NCBI RefSeq assembly: GCF_001672755.1
Contig: NZ_LZKI01000115.1
Span: forward strand, 62,001 to 126,000
Direction of reading: 5' to 3'
Source: Mycobacterium colombiense
GTDB taxonomy: Bacteria > Actinomycetota > Actinomycetes > Mycobacteriales > Mycobacteriaceae
Length of the DNA stretch: 64,000 nucleotides
Shown here: positions 42,509 through 51,114 of the stretch, one piece after another
Numbering within the stretch: position 1 is the first letter of the stretch
Layout: each line of letters starts with the position of its first letter
Translations under genes and position numbers: made by a program
Notes under the pieces: model-generated
Database searches by the model: none
Told to the model about the DNA's origin: nothing
The model's input: only the letters and a program-made list of their open reading frames with translations

Positions 42509-43288
42509 TCATTGGGCTACCCCGTTGGCCACGATGTGCCGGGTGGTGTCGACCAGATAGGCATGCGCTGCCAGGCACAGCCGACGCTGTTGTGCGGCGT
42601 GGGCCTCGCTGGCCCGGCGCAAGGCCGCGTCTAACACCTCCCGGGTGTCGGCGCGTATCGACAGCATCGCGTGGTAGCGGCGATGCGGCGGGTTGTCGTG
42701 CGCGACCCCGGGTGTGGCCCACATCCATTTCGCTTGCGGCAGGAAGACATGCGCGCGCACCTCCTGCACCCCGTTCTGGGTGATGAGTGACCGACTGAGC
42801 TCGTCGCGCACCAGGCAGCGAAATGCGCCGGCAATGACATCGGCGCGCCGACGGAAGAACACCACCGCCGTCGTTGCCTCATCATCCGAATGCGCACCGA
42901 ATACTCTGCTGCCCTGCGGTATTGACAGGTTCGCCAGGACGCGATCGAAGATGTTGGCTTCATCGCGGTACAGCGCGCGGGTGGCTTTGGTGACGAGGCC
43001 CTTCATCGACCCGAGCGGGCCGTCGAACTCCACTTCAGGCACTCCGGAAATGACCCAGTCGGTGGGGATTTCGGTGCTGAGCAACGGGCCCTGCGCCGGC
43101 CAGAAGCCATGCGCGCTGGCCGAGAGGTGGTGCTGTCGATAGTCGCTGACCCCGGCGATACGGGTGACGATTCGGGCGTGTGGGCCAGCCCAATAGGAAC
43201 TCACCGCGTCGCGGGGGAGATCTGATCGCGCCCACACCTGCCACACCCCGGTGCTGACTGCGCGGGGATGTCCGGTGGCCGCGATCAA
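42509..43288 (-). CDS. EthD-like tandem ferredoxin-fold protein, copy 1
   Basis: 259 residues. Two EthD-like halves: the first has DAVSSYWAGPHARIVTRIAG and YRQHHLSASAHGFWPAQ, the second ADVIAGAFRCLVRDELSRSL with VRAHVFLPQ. It ends with the family block DNPPHRRYHAMLSIRADTRE. It is the most divergent of three paralogues in this window. EthD proteins accompany P450 or catabolic systems and bind or process small hydrophobic compounds; the reaction is not known. Expressed after copy 2 on the minus strand. Confidence 0.72.
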   Translation of the reverse strand: MIAATGHPRAVSTGVWQVWARSDLPRDAVSSYWAGPHARIVTRIAGVSDYRQHHLSASAHGFWPAQGPLLSTEIPTDWVISGVPEVEFDGPLGSMKGLVTKATRALYRDEANIFDRVLANLSIPQGSRVFGAHSDDEATTAVVFFRRRADVIAGAFRCLVRDELSRSLITQNGVQEVRAHVFLPQAKWMWATPGVAHDNPPHRRYHAMLSIRADTREVLDAALRRASEAHAAQQRRLCLAAHAYLVDTTRHIVANGVAQ

Positions 43289-43408
43289 CGGATTTGCTGT
43301 GCGCGTGGCGTTTCGCCACCGGGCGCGTTCGTTGCGTTTACTGCCGTCTCACTCTCTGTGGTGTCGTGTTAACCAGCGGTCTGCTGACGACGAGCCCATC
43401 CAGCAGCG

Positions 43409-44203
43409 TCATCTGGTGTCGGATTCACTGTGGATTCGTTGCCGAACAGCCGTTGCGGTGCGGACGACGGGGACGGTACGGACCACCGTGTAGGCGTACA
43501 TGCCCACACAGGTCTGCTGTTGATCGGCGATCACCGCTGCCAGCGCCGGTGCGGCCAGCAACTGTTCCATGGCGTCACGGGAGTCGGTGCCGAAAACGAT
43601 CGCTCCGTGGTGACGCCGGTGCGGCGGATTGTCATGGGACACCCCGACGGTGGCGTGCGTACGCGCCGTCCCCGGCAAGAACGTGTAGCTGCGCGTGTCG
43701 CGTGCACCGGCGGTGTGGAGGGCTGGACCCAAACGGTGGTGCACGAATGTCCGGAACGCCCGGAAGCTCACACCGCGGCGGCGGCGAATGAGCAGGGCGG
43801 TGCGGTGACCGAGGTCGTCGTCATGGCCGTTGGTCCACCAGCGGCCACCGCCCGGCCCGGTCAGATACCCCAGGCTGTGTTCGAAGAGGTTCTGTTCGTC
43901 GAAAATGATTCCGCGCATGTGCAACGGCATCGCCGCAGCGCGCAGCAGGCCGGGTAACCGCACTTCGCTGATCCCGTCGGTCCGCCAGTCGTCTGGAATC
44001 GTCGTGCCCACGGTCGGGGTGACCGGCCAGTACCCGCAATCGGTGGCCGAGAAGTGGTACTGGTTGTACTCCACCACATGTGGAAGGTGTGCGGCGAACT
44101 GCGCGTGTTTGGTCGTCCAGTACGCGTAGGCCGCGTCGCGGTCCAGATCGGCGCGCAAACGCAGCGGGTACAGCGCCGAACTCGTCGTGGTGGGCGGATT
44201 CAT
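43409..44203 (-). CDS. EthD-like tandem ferredoxin-fold protein, copy 2
   Basis: 264 residues from ATG 44203 (MNPPTTTSSALYPLRLRADL). It is very close to copy 3 at 51115, sharing the runs EVRLPGLL, GPGGGRWWTNGHDD, IRRRRGV and NPPHRR. First half: RDAAYAYWTTKHAQFAAHLP, VEYNQYHFSATD. Second half: FRAFRTFVHHRLGPALHTAG, SYTFLPG. A palindrome matching the main operon operator lies 156 bases upstream, so it is probably in the same regulon. Confidence 0.75.
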   Translation of the reverse strand: MNPPTTTSSALYPLRLRADLDRDAAYAYWTTKHAQFAAHLPHVVEYNQYHFSATDCGYWPVTPTVGTTIPDDWRTDGISEVRLPGLLRAAAMPLHMRGIIFDEQNLFEHSLGYLTGPGGGRWWTNGHDDDLGHRTALLIRRRRGVSFRAFRTFVHHRLGPALHTAGARDTRSYTFLPGTARTHATVGVSHDNPPHRRHHGAIVFGTDSRDAMEQLLAAPALAAVIADQQQTCVGMYAYTVVRTVPVVRTATAVRQRIHSESDTR

Positions 44204-44358
44204 GTGTCCTCCACTGTGTTGTCGATCAGAACCGTTGCGGTGCAGGGCAAGCGGTTGTCCGAGAAACGCGGTCGACCTGGCATCCCGGCCACAGCAGCCG
44301 GGCGTGGGCACCCAAGTTAGCAACCCATCCGGTCGAGTTCGCTCACCGGCAAATTACT

Positions 44359-44372
44359 GTAGTGGTCACTAC
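44359..44372. promoter_or_regulatory. Second copy of the island operator motif
   Basis: GTAGTGGTCACTAC has perfect 6-bp arms (GTAGTG/CACTAC). It matches each half of the large palindrome at 47522-47550 at 12 or 13 of 14 positions. It lies upstream of the copy 2/copy 1 EthD-like genes and past the stop of the TetR gene. Confidence 0.6.
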
Positions 44373-44444
44373 GCTAGATCGCGTGGCGTTGTTCGTCAAT
44401 CCCGCAGCAATGATGCGGAAAGCGGGTGGCTGCGACTGGTCAAT

Positions 44445-45116
44445 TCACGAGTCGGGTTTGACCACACCGATCGCCGCCCGTACCGCCTCCTCGACGATCC
44501 CGGCCAGTGGTTGGTCTTCTTCGACCGTCATCGCCGTCAACTCGCGCAGGCCGCCGAGCACCATGATCGCCCGGGCGCGCGAAAGCGGTTCAATCCCGGC
44601 GACACGCAGCTCTGGCGTGTCACTGAGGGCCTGGACCAGCTCGATGAACCGGCTCATCACGCTCCGCTGCAGTGCGCGCGCGTGGGCACCCAGCGCCGGC
44701 ACATCCCTGATCCAGGCCAGCGTCAGCGAGGGATGCGCTTCGGCGCACGCCACCCACGCTTGCACCGCCTGTCGTATCTGCGTGCGCCACGGCGCAGCGG
44801 GGTCCACGGCCTGCGCGATCGCCGCGATGTTGGCTTCATTGGCCTCCGACAGGAGTGCCACCAAGCATGATTCGCGGTCGGGAAAGTACTCGTAGAAGGT
44901 CCGGCGGGACGTGTGCGCTCGGCGCACGATATCGGCAACCATAGTGGCGCTGTAGCCGACTTCGGCGACCGAGGCCGCCATCGCTTCCAGCAGTCGGCGC
45001 CGAAAATCGTTATCGGCGCCACCTCGAGGCGGCGTCAGCCCGTCGTTATCCGACAGCGTGGAGGTCCTCGCCGCTCGGGGCTTCGCGCCTGAATGTCTAC
45101 GGTGCATCGGCTCCAT
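44445..45116 (-). CDS. TetR-family regulator, divergent from P450
   Basis: 223 residues from ATG 45116 (MEPMHRRHSGAKPRAARTST). Helix-turn-helix: RLLEAMAASVAEVGYSATMVADIVRRAHTSRRTFYEYFPDRESCL. The C-terminal ligand domain includes WIRDVPALGAHARALQRSVM. Two 16-base operators lie between its start codon and the P450 gene, so it very likely represses both. Its recognition helix (TSRRTFYEYF) differs from the two paralogous TetRs of the main operon, consistent with a separate circuit. Confidence 0.87.
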   Translation of the reverse strand: MEPMHRRHSGAKPRAARTSTLSDNDGLTPPRGGADNDFRRRLLEAMAASVAEVGYSATMVADIVRRAHTSRRTFYEYFPDRESCLVALLSEANEANIAAIAQAVDPAAPWRTQIRQAVQAWVACAEAHPSLTLAWIRDVPALGAHARALQRSVMSRFIELVQALSDTPELRVAGIEPLSRARAIMVLGGLRELTAMTVEEDQPLAGIVEEAVRAAIGVVKPDS

Positions 45117-45129
45117 TGTTGCACCGATT

Positions 45130-45169
45130 GGTACACCTGTGTACCGTCTTTTCGGTACAGGGATGTACC
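45130..45169. promoter_or_regulatory. Two tandem TetR operators in TetR-P450 divergent promoter
   Basis: GGTACACCTGTGTACC (45130-45145) and GGTACAGGGATGTACC (45154-45169) share GGTACA-N4-TGTACC, with centres 24 bases apart. The pair fills the space between the TetR start and the P450 ribosome-binding site (AGGAGGT, 45174-45180). Confidence 0.75.
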
Positions 45170-45184
45170 AACCAGGAGGTGGCG

Positions 45185-46552
45185 ATGACCCAGGAAACAA
45201 CTGATCCGGTGCGACTCCCCCCGGGCCCACGGCTTCCCATGGCCGTTCAAGGGGCAGCGTTTCTGGTCAATCGGGACGGCTTCTTGCGCCGAGCCCTACG
45301 GGATTTCGGACCCGAATTCACCCTCCAGCTGCCGACCTTGGGGTCGTTGGTGGTGGTCAGCGGCGCCCCGATGGTGAAAGAAATCTTCACCACCGGCGGT
45401 GACTTCATCGGCGCGCCCAGCTTTCTCGGTGACGTCATCGGACCCGGATCGACATTCAGCCTCAACGGCGCCGACCATCGTGCCCGGCGCAAGCTCTTGA
45501 TTCCGCCGTTCCACGGCAAGCGCATGCACGTCTACGAACAACTGGTCGAAGAAGAGGTATTGCGCGAAGTCGCCGGTTGGCCCGACGGTCATGAGTTCGC
45601 GTCTTTACCGTCGATGATGCGCATTACGCTCAACGCCATCCTGCGCGCCGTCTTTGGCGCTGAAGGTGCAGCGCTGCAGGAACTTCGCCACACCCTGCCA
45701 CCAGCAGTGCTATTGGCGTCACATCTGACGATGTTGCCGTCCGCCCTGCAACGCGACCTCGGGCGTTACAGCCCGGGGGGGCGTCTCAAGCGGCTGCGGC
45801 GCCGCTGCGACGAGGCCACGCTGTCCCTGATCGGCGAAGCACGCCGAGATCCGAACTTGACGCAGCGCGCCGACGTGCTGGCGTTATTGCTGCAAGCCCG
45901 CTACGACGACGGTTCACCGATCACCGACGATCACATCGTCGACGAACTGACCACCTTGATGGCGGCCGGGCACGAAACGACAGCAACGACACTGGCCTGG
46001 GCCGTAGAACGGCTGCGCCGCCATCCCCGTCTTCTCGAGCGTCTCCGCGACGAGGTGGATGCGGGCGAGTCGCACCTGCGTCAGCGCGTGATCTGGGAAG
46101 TCCAACGCACCCGGCCGGTCATCAGCGGCGCCCCGCGCCAGACGCATCGCCGTATCCGCCTTGGCCCGTGGGTGCTGCCACAAGATCAGGCAGTGTTGGT
46201 CAGCTTTACCCTCGCCCACCAGCAGGCTTGCCGTGACTCAGACATATTCGATCCCGATCGGTTCGGCGACGCCGGCCCCGACACCCACACCTGGATCCCC
46301 TACGGCGGCGGCGTGCGACGGTGCATCGGGGCCGCGTTCGCCAACCTGGAAATGGACGTCACCTTGCGAATGCTGCTGCAACAGTTCGACATTCAGCCAA
46401 CCACGGTGCCTCCGGAGCGCCACCGTTCCCGTGGGATAGCCACCGCCCCTGCCCGAGGCGGACTTATCGCCGTGCGGCGACGCGGCAACGCACCTACCCA
46501 CTGTGCCGCAGGCGAATTCGTGTCCGACGCCATCGGCAGCGACGCCGAGTGA
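45185..46552 (+). CDS. Cytochrome P450
   Basis: 455 residues from ATG 45185 (MTQETTDPVRLPPGPRLP). I-helix oxygen site AAGHETTATTLAWAVERL, ExxR motif EVQR, and heme loop IPYGGGVRRCIGAAFA, where Tyr replaces the usual Phe and Cys is the iron ligand. No membrane anchor. Needs a ferredoxin partner, which is not in the window. It is controlled by the divergent TetR. Given the island, it probably hydroxylates the growth substrate before ring attack; this is inference. Confidence 0.92.
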   Translation: MTQETTDPVRLPPGPRLPMAVQGAAFLVNRDGFLRRALRDFGPEFTLQLPTLGSLVVVSGAPMVKEIFTTGGDFIGAPSFLGDVIGPGSTFSLNGADHRARRKLLIPPFHGKRMHVYEQLVEEEVLREVAGWPDGHEFASLPSMMRITLNAILRAVFGAEGAALQELRHTLPPAVLLASHLTMLPSALQRDLGRYSPGGRLKRLRRRCDEATLSLIGEARRDPNLTQRADVLALLLQARYDDGSPITDDHIVDELTTLMAAGHETTATTLAWAVERLRRHPRLLERLRDEVDAGESHLRQRVIWEVQRTRPVISGAPRQTHRRIRLGPWVLPQDQAVLVSFTLAHQQACRDSDIFDPDRFGDAGPDTHTWIPYGGGVRRCIGAAFANLEMDVTLRMLLQQFDIQPTTVPPERHRSRGIATAPARGGLIAVRRRGNAPTHCAAGEFVSDAIGSDAE

Positions 46553-46691
46553 ACGGGTAAACGCCTGCGAGGCCACCGGATTCTTCTGAGCGAGTTCACG
46601 TCGGCCCACAGCGCTGTACTGCCGGTACCGTCACCGAATCAACCGCGGGTTAATGGGATGTGCGCTACGGGTGTGACCCGTGGGCTACGAG

Positions 46692-47336
46692 CTACGCCTT
46701 CTCGTCCCGAAGATGCGCGACGGCGCCGAGGAGAGCTGCGCCGAGCATCTCGGTTGCGTCGGGGACGCCGCTGCCGTCGCCGCCGACGGCGGTGGCGATG
46801 AATAGTCCGTCGGCCAGGGCCATGGTGTAGACCGCGAGTTGTTCGATGGCTGCGGCGTCGAGGTCGGAGAACAGTTCGGAATAGGAGGCGGCGGTGCGTC
46901 TGAGTGCTTCCTGGCGGACGGATAGGAACATTCGCCGTGCGGTGGGTTCGGGGTCGCGGCGCTCGAGGGCCAGCATCAGGCCCAGGCGCAGGAAGTCCGA
47001 GGAGTCCCTCAAGGACTTTGCTGTGCGGGTCAGCATGGCTTGCAGCCGCTCAGGCACGGTTTCGTCGGCGGCGCGTGGAGTCCACCCGCCGGCGCCGCTG
47101 AGCCATTGCTCGAAGCTGTGCTCGATGACGGCGCCGATGAGGGCGTCCTTGTCTTTGAAGTGCCAGTAGATCGAGCTTGCCGGCAATCCCGAGCGTTCGC
47201 TGACCAGGCCGATGGACGTGCCTTCGTAGCCGCGCTCGGCGGCGATCTCGGTTGCGGCGGCCAGAATTTTGCGCCGTGAGACCTCCCCTTTGGCGCGCTG
47301 CCGGCGGGGTCGGTCCCCGGTCGTGGTCACCGTCAC
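46692..47336 (-). CDS. TetR-family regulator, divergent from main catabolic operon
   Basis: 214 residues. Helix-turn-helix: RKILAAATEIAAERGYEGTSIGLVSERSGLPASSIYWHFKDKDALI. The recognition helix (LPASSIYWHF) is identical to that of the TetR at 51959, and both share RGYEGTSI and AVIEHSF, so the two are paralogues that likely read the same DNA. It faces the flavin hydroxylase gene across a 29-base perfect palindrome. Likely repressor of the aromatic operon. Confidence 0.87.
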   Translation of the reverse strand: MTVTTTGDRPRRQRAKGEVSRRKILAAATEIAAERGYEGTSIGLVSERSGLPASSIYWHFKDKDALIGAVIEHSFEQWLSGAGGWTPRAADETVPERLQAMLTRTAKSLRDSSDFLRLGLMLALERRDPEPTARRMFLSVRQEALRRTAASYSELFSDLDAAAIEQLAVYTMALADGLFIATAVGGDGSGVPDATEMLGAALLGAVAHLRDEKA

Positions 47337-47521
47337 TGCCTCCTGAAGTGCCCCGGACAGTTCGGACGTGTCCGCGTTGCCAGCGGATTCATGCTAGCGG
47401 AGGTCGGTGGCGGTGTTGGTTCCGCTGCAAGAGGAGGCGTTTGGGCTACCTCGCGCCGCCCGCATCCGGTTGGAGATCCGCACCGTGCCCGATCTTGACA
47501 GGCCGCATCTCCCCATCTAGC

Positions 47522-47550
47522 GTAGCGATCACTACAGTAGTGATCGCTAC
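47522..47550. promoter_or_regulatory. 29-base perfect palindrome, operator of the catabolic operon
   Basis: GTAGCGATCACTAC (47522-47535), one A, then its exact reverse complement GTAGTGATCGCTAC (47537-47550). Each 14-base arm is itself a near-palindrome, so this is two operator units 15 bases apart, able to hold two TetR dimers. It lies 12-42 bases before the possible starts of the hydroxylase gene. Confidence 0.8.
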
Positions 47551-47592
47551 AGTACGTGTGCCTTGAATGGGCCTGACCGGATGGGGTTCGTT

Positions 47593-49188
47593 GTGACGGA
47601 GCCGCAGCACTATGACGTGGCCATCGTGGGGTACGGGCCGACGGGTGCGACAGCGGCGAACCTGCTCGGTCAGCGCGGTCTGCGGGTGGTGGTGATCGAA
47701 CGCGATCCCGACGTCTACGGCCGGGCCCGGGCGATCTCCACCGATGAGGAGGTACTACGGGTGTGGCAGTCGGTCGGCTTGGCTGACCGACTGCAGGCCG
47801 ACATGCTGCCCGACCGCCCGGTGGCGTTCGTCGATGCCGACGGGGTCCCGTTCATCGAGACGACGATCACCGGCCGCGGGTGCGGGCATCCGCCACAGCA
47901 GTTCATCTACCAGCCGGCGGTGGATCACGTGCTGCGCGATGGTGTGGCGCGGTTCCCGAATGTCGAGATCCTGCTGGAACACGAATGTCTGCGGGTGGCC
48001 AACCGCGACGATCACGCCGAACTTCTGGTCGCCGATCTGCGCGCGGACACCGTCAGTCGGATCCGGGCGTCGTATGTGATCGCCGCGGACGGCGGGTCCT
48101 CACCGACACGGGGGCTGCTCGGGGTGGGCTATACCGGGCGGACGTACGCAGAGCGGTGGGTCGTCATCGACACCAAGGTCATCCAAGAGTGGGACGGCCA
48201 CGACCGCTTGCGGTTCCACTGCAACCCGCGCCGCCCGACCGTGGACTGCCCGACCCCGCTGGGGCATCACCGCTGGGAGTTTCCGGCCCGGGCGGGGGAG
48301 GACGAGGCGAAACTGGTAACCGACGAAGCGATCTGGGAAGTACTGCACGACCAAGGCATCACCGAGCAACAGGTCAAGATCCTGCGCGCGGTGATCTACA
48401 GCCATCACGTGCGCACCGCCGACCGGTGGCGGATAGGGCGGGTGTTCCTGGCCGGCGATGCCGCGCACGCGATGCCGCCCTGGATCGGTCAGGGAATGTC
48501 GGCCGGGGTGCGCGACGCGGCGAACCTGTGCTGGAAGCTGGCCGCCGTGCTGGCGGGTAGCGCCGCGGAATCGCTTCTGGATTCTTATGAGACAGAACGC
48601 AAACCGCACGTTGTCGAGGTGACGCGACGCGCGGTCTTCGTCGGACGGGTGATCACCGAGCGTCGCCCGGCCGTCGCGGCCCTGCGCAACCACACGCTGC
48701 GGGCACTGACGAAGTCGCAGGCCGTCAAAGCCGGCGGGCAGAAGCTGTACTGGATTCCCGATTCTCATTACCCACACGGGTTCTTCGCGACCGGACACAC
48801 CGCTGCCGGCTGGCAGACCCCGCAACCGTGGGTAACCGACGGCAAGGACGTCACCGTGCGACTCGACGACGTGATCGGTGGCCAATGGGCAGTGCTGCAC
48901 GTGGGCCCGGCGCCGCTGGGGACCACGGCGTGGACCAATCTGGGCGCCCGCGCGTACTACCTGACCGGCCCCGACCAGCCCGCTCGCGCCGAGAGCCTGC
49001 GCGACACCGAGTGCACCCTTCTGCGCTGGCTGGGCCGGATGAACGCCGCAGCCGTGGTTGTCCGTCCGGACGGCTTCGTCTATGCGGCTTCAGCTGCGGG
49101 TGCAACGCTGCCCGCTCCGCCCGCCGCGCTGCGGGCAGCGTGCGAATCCCACCCGTCCTTCCCGATCCAACAAGGAGCAGATGCATGA
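47593..49188 (+). CDS. FAD-dependent aromatic hydroxylase, MhpA-like
   Basis: 531 residues from GTG 47593 (VTEPQHYDVAIVGYGPTGAT); ATG 47581 and 47563 are in frame too. The FAD loop is VGYGPTG, the DG motif region is VIAADGGSSPTRGLL, and the second FAD motif is RVFLAGDAAHAMPPWIGQGM. The C-terminal thioredoxin-like part ends VRPDGFVYAASAAG. It resembles 3-(3-hydroxyphenyl)propionate hydroxylase, which adds an ortho hydroxyl to a phenol with NADH and oxygen, making a catechol. First gene of a tight operon. The exact phenolic substrate is unknown. Confidence 0.85.
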   Translation: MTEPQHYDVAIVGYGPTGATAANLLGQRGLRVVVIERDPDVYGRARAISTDEEVLRVWQSVGLADRLQADMLPDRPVAFVDADGVPFIETTITGRGCGHPPQQFIYQPAVDHVLRDGVARFPNVEILLEHECLRVANRDDHAELLVADLRADTVSRIRASYVIAADGGSSPTRGLLGVGYTGRTYAERWVVIDTKVIQEWDGHDRLRFHCNPRRPTVDCPTPLGHHRWEFPARAGEDEAKLVTDEAIWEVLHDQGITEQQVKILRAVIYSHHVRTADRWRIGRVFLAGDAAHAMPPWIGQGMSAGVRDAANLCWKLAAVLAGSAAESLLDSYETERKPHVVEVTRRAVFVGRVITERRPAVAALRNHTLRALTKSQAVKAGGQKLYWIPDSHYPHGFFATGHTAAGWQTPQPWVTDGKDVTVRLDDVIGGQWAVLHVGPAPLGTTAWTNLGARAYYLTGPDQPARAESLRDTECTLLRWLGRMNAAAVVVRPDGFVYAASAAGATLPAPPAALRAACESHPSFPIQQGADA

Positions 49189-50078
49189 GCGCCGCCACGC
49201 TGACCGAACGCACCGTCGACGTTGCCGGCAAGTCGATCTTCTACGCTGAGGCCGGTACCGGGCCAGTGGTGGTGCTGCTGCACGGTGGCGGTCCCGGCGC
49301 CTCAGGAGTGTCGAACTACTCGCGCAACATCGACACGCTTGCGCAACACTTCCGGGTGATCGTTCCCGACATGCCCGGCTACGGCCGCTCTTCCAAAGGT
49401 ATCGACGGACACGATCCGTTCGGCTATCTGGGCGACATGATCCGCGGGCTGCTCGACGAATTGCGCATCGACACCGCGCATCTGGTGGGCAACTCCTACG
49501 GTGGCGCCGCCGCGGTGCGCCTGGCGATGGACACCCCGCACCGGGTGGGCCGCCTGGTGCTGATGGGCCCCGGAGGGATTGGCACCACCCGCGGCGCTCC
49601 CACCGCCGGCCTCAAGAGCCTGCTGTCCTACTACGGCGGCGAGGGGCCCAGCCGCGCGAAGCTGGAAAACTTCGTCCGCACCTATCTCGTGTTCGACGGC
49701 GCGGCCGTTCCCGACGACCTGATCGATCTGCGCTATCAGGCTTCGATCGATCCAGAGGTGGTGGCCGATCCGCCGCTGCGTCGCCCCAGCGGGCCGTGGG
49801 CACTGCGGACCTTGTGGCGCATGGACCTCACCCGCGATGCGCGGCTCAAGAGCCTGCAGACGCCGACGCTGGTGCTATGGGGCCGCGACGACAAGGTCAA
49901 CCGGCCCTCGGGCGGCCCGACGCTGCTCGACGCAATGCCCAACGCCGAACTGGTCATGACCTCGCACACCGGACACTGGATGCAGTGGGAACGCGCCGAA
50001 CTGTTCAACCGCCTCGTCACCGAATTCCTCACTGTCGACTCCACTCTCGCTTACGACCCAGACCGCAGCCATGCCTGA
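49185..50078 (+). CDS. Meta-cleavage product hydrolase (MhpC/BphD/HsaD-like)
   Basis: 297 residues, ATGA overlap with the hydroxylase gene. Motifs: LLHGGGPGASGVSNYSRNID (oxyanion), nucleophile GNSYGG, acid in LVLWGRDDKVNR and His in TSHTGHWMQWERAE. It splits the C-C bond of a 2-hydroxy-6-oxo-dienoate, giving 2-hydroxypentadienoate and a carboxylic acid. In the window it works after the extradiol dioxygenase encoded next. Product side depends on the substrate. Confidence 0.9.
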   Translation: MSAATLTERTVDVAGKSIFYAEAGTGPVVVLLHGGGPGASGVSNYSRNIDTLAQHFRVIVPDMPGYGRSSKGIDGHDPFGYLGDMIRGLLDELRIDTAHLVGNSYGGAAAVRLAMDTPHRVGRLVLMGPGGIGTTRGAPTAGLKSLLSYYGGEGPSRAKLENFVRTYLVFDGAAVPDDLIDLRYQASIDPEVVADPPLRRPSGPWALRTLWRMDLTRDARLKSLQTPTLVLWGRDDKVNRPSGGPTLLDAMPNAELVMTSHTGHWMQWERAELFNRLVTEFLTVDSTLAYDPDRSHA

Positions 50079-51084
50079 CGCACCCGCGAGTGTCTTCGGC
50101 AACGTCCATCTGGGCTACGTGGTCGTCGAGACCAACCGGTTCGCCGACTGGACCAGGTTCGGGCGCGACGCCATCGGGATGCACCTCGATGACACCGTGC
50201 CCGACGTTCTGCGGTTCCGCCTCGACGACCATGCCTGCCGATTCGTCCTGCAGCGCGGGCCGGCCGAGGATGTCACCGCACTGGGCTGGCATCTCGACGA
50301 CCACACCACCATCGACACCGTGCTGGCCCGACTGACCCGTCACGGCGTGCCCGCCGTCGAAGTGGGCGCCGAGGACGCCGCGATCCGCGGCGTGCAACGC
50401 CTCGTCCGGTTCCCCGGCCCCAACGGCATGATCCAGGAGATCTTCGCCGACGCCGCCGCCGGGACGACACCGTTGACGCTGGCCTCTCCAGGCGGATTCG
50501 TCACCGGCGCCGGCGGCCTGGGCCATGTCGCGATCACCACCAAACACCCCCAGCAGATGCGCGGCTACTACAACACCGTCTTCGACGCCCGGTTGTCGGA
50601 CTACATCGACGAAACCATCAGCGGGGTGAAACTCAAGGTTCGGTTCCTGCGGGTCAACGAACGCCACCACAGCATCGCCATCGCCGGGCTGAAAGGATTG
50701 GCGCTCAACCCGATCCGCACCCGAATCCAGCACGTCAACGTGCAGGCCGCCGCCCTCGACGACATGCTGGCCGCCTACCGGCGTGTGACCGACCTCGGCT
50801 TCGGTATGGCGTGGTCGGTCGGACAGCACACCAACGACAAAGAACTGTCCTTCTACGCCATCACCCCGTCGGGGTTCGAGTTCGAGATGGGCTGGAACCC
50901 CATCGTCGTCGACGAAAACACCTGGGAGCCCACGACTCACCAGGGCATCAGCATCTGGGGCCACACCCCGGTCGGGGAAACCGTCCTGGACAAACTCGCC
51001 CAGTTCCGCCGAGGCGCCCGCTCGCTGCTGCACCGCGAAAACCCCGTCGTCGCCCTGGCAGGCGCCGGAATCCCCGACTACTGA
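50071..51084 (+). CDS. Type I extradiol ring-cleavage dioxygenase
   Basis: 337 residues in two VOC modules. Likely Fe(II) ligands: His in GLGHVAITT, His in RIQHVNVQA and Glu in GFEFEMGW. Active-site His and Tyr appear in NERHHSIAIAG and FYAITPSG. It opens a catechol next to the hydroxyls. MhpA-type hydroxylases of E. coli work with the unrelated LigB-type MhpB, so this operon is a mosaic. Overlaps the hydrolase gene by 8 bases. It is longer than steroid HsaC proteins by about 35 residues at the C-terminus. Confidence 0.88.
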   Translation: MPDAPASVFGNVHLGYVVVETNRFADWTRFGRDAIGMHLDDTVPDVLRFRLDDHACRFVLQRGPAEDVTALGWHLDDHTTIDTVLARLTRHGVPAVEVGAEDAAIRGVQRLVRFPGPNGMIQEIFADAAAGTTPLTLASPGGFVTGAGGLGHVAITTKHPQQMRGYYNTVFDARLSDYIDETISGVKLKVRFLRVNERHHSIAIAGLKGLALNPIRTRIQHVNVQAAALDDMLAAYRRVTDLGFGMAWSVGQHTNDKELSFYAITPSGFEFEMGWNPIVVDENTWEPTTHQGISIWGHTPVGETVLDKLAQFRRGARSLLHRENPVVALAGAGIPDY

Positions 51085-51114
51085 TCCATGCCCGGCCCGA
51101 CACCTGGAGTGCCC

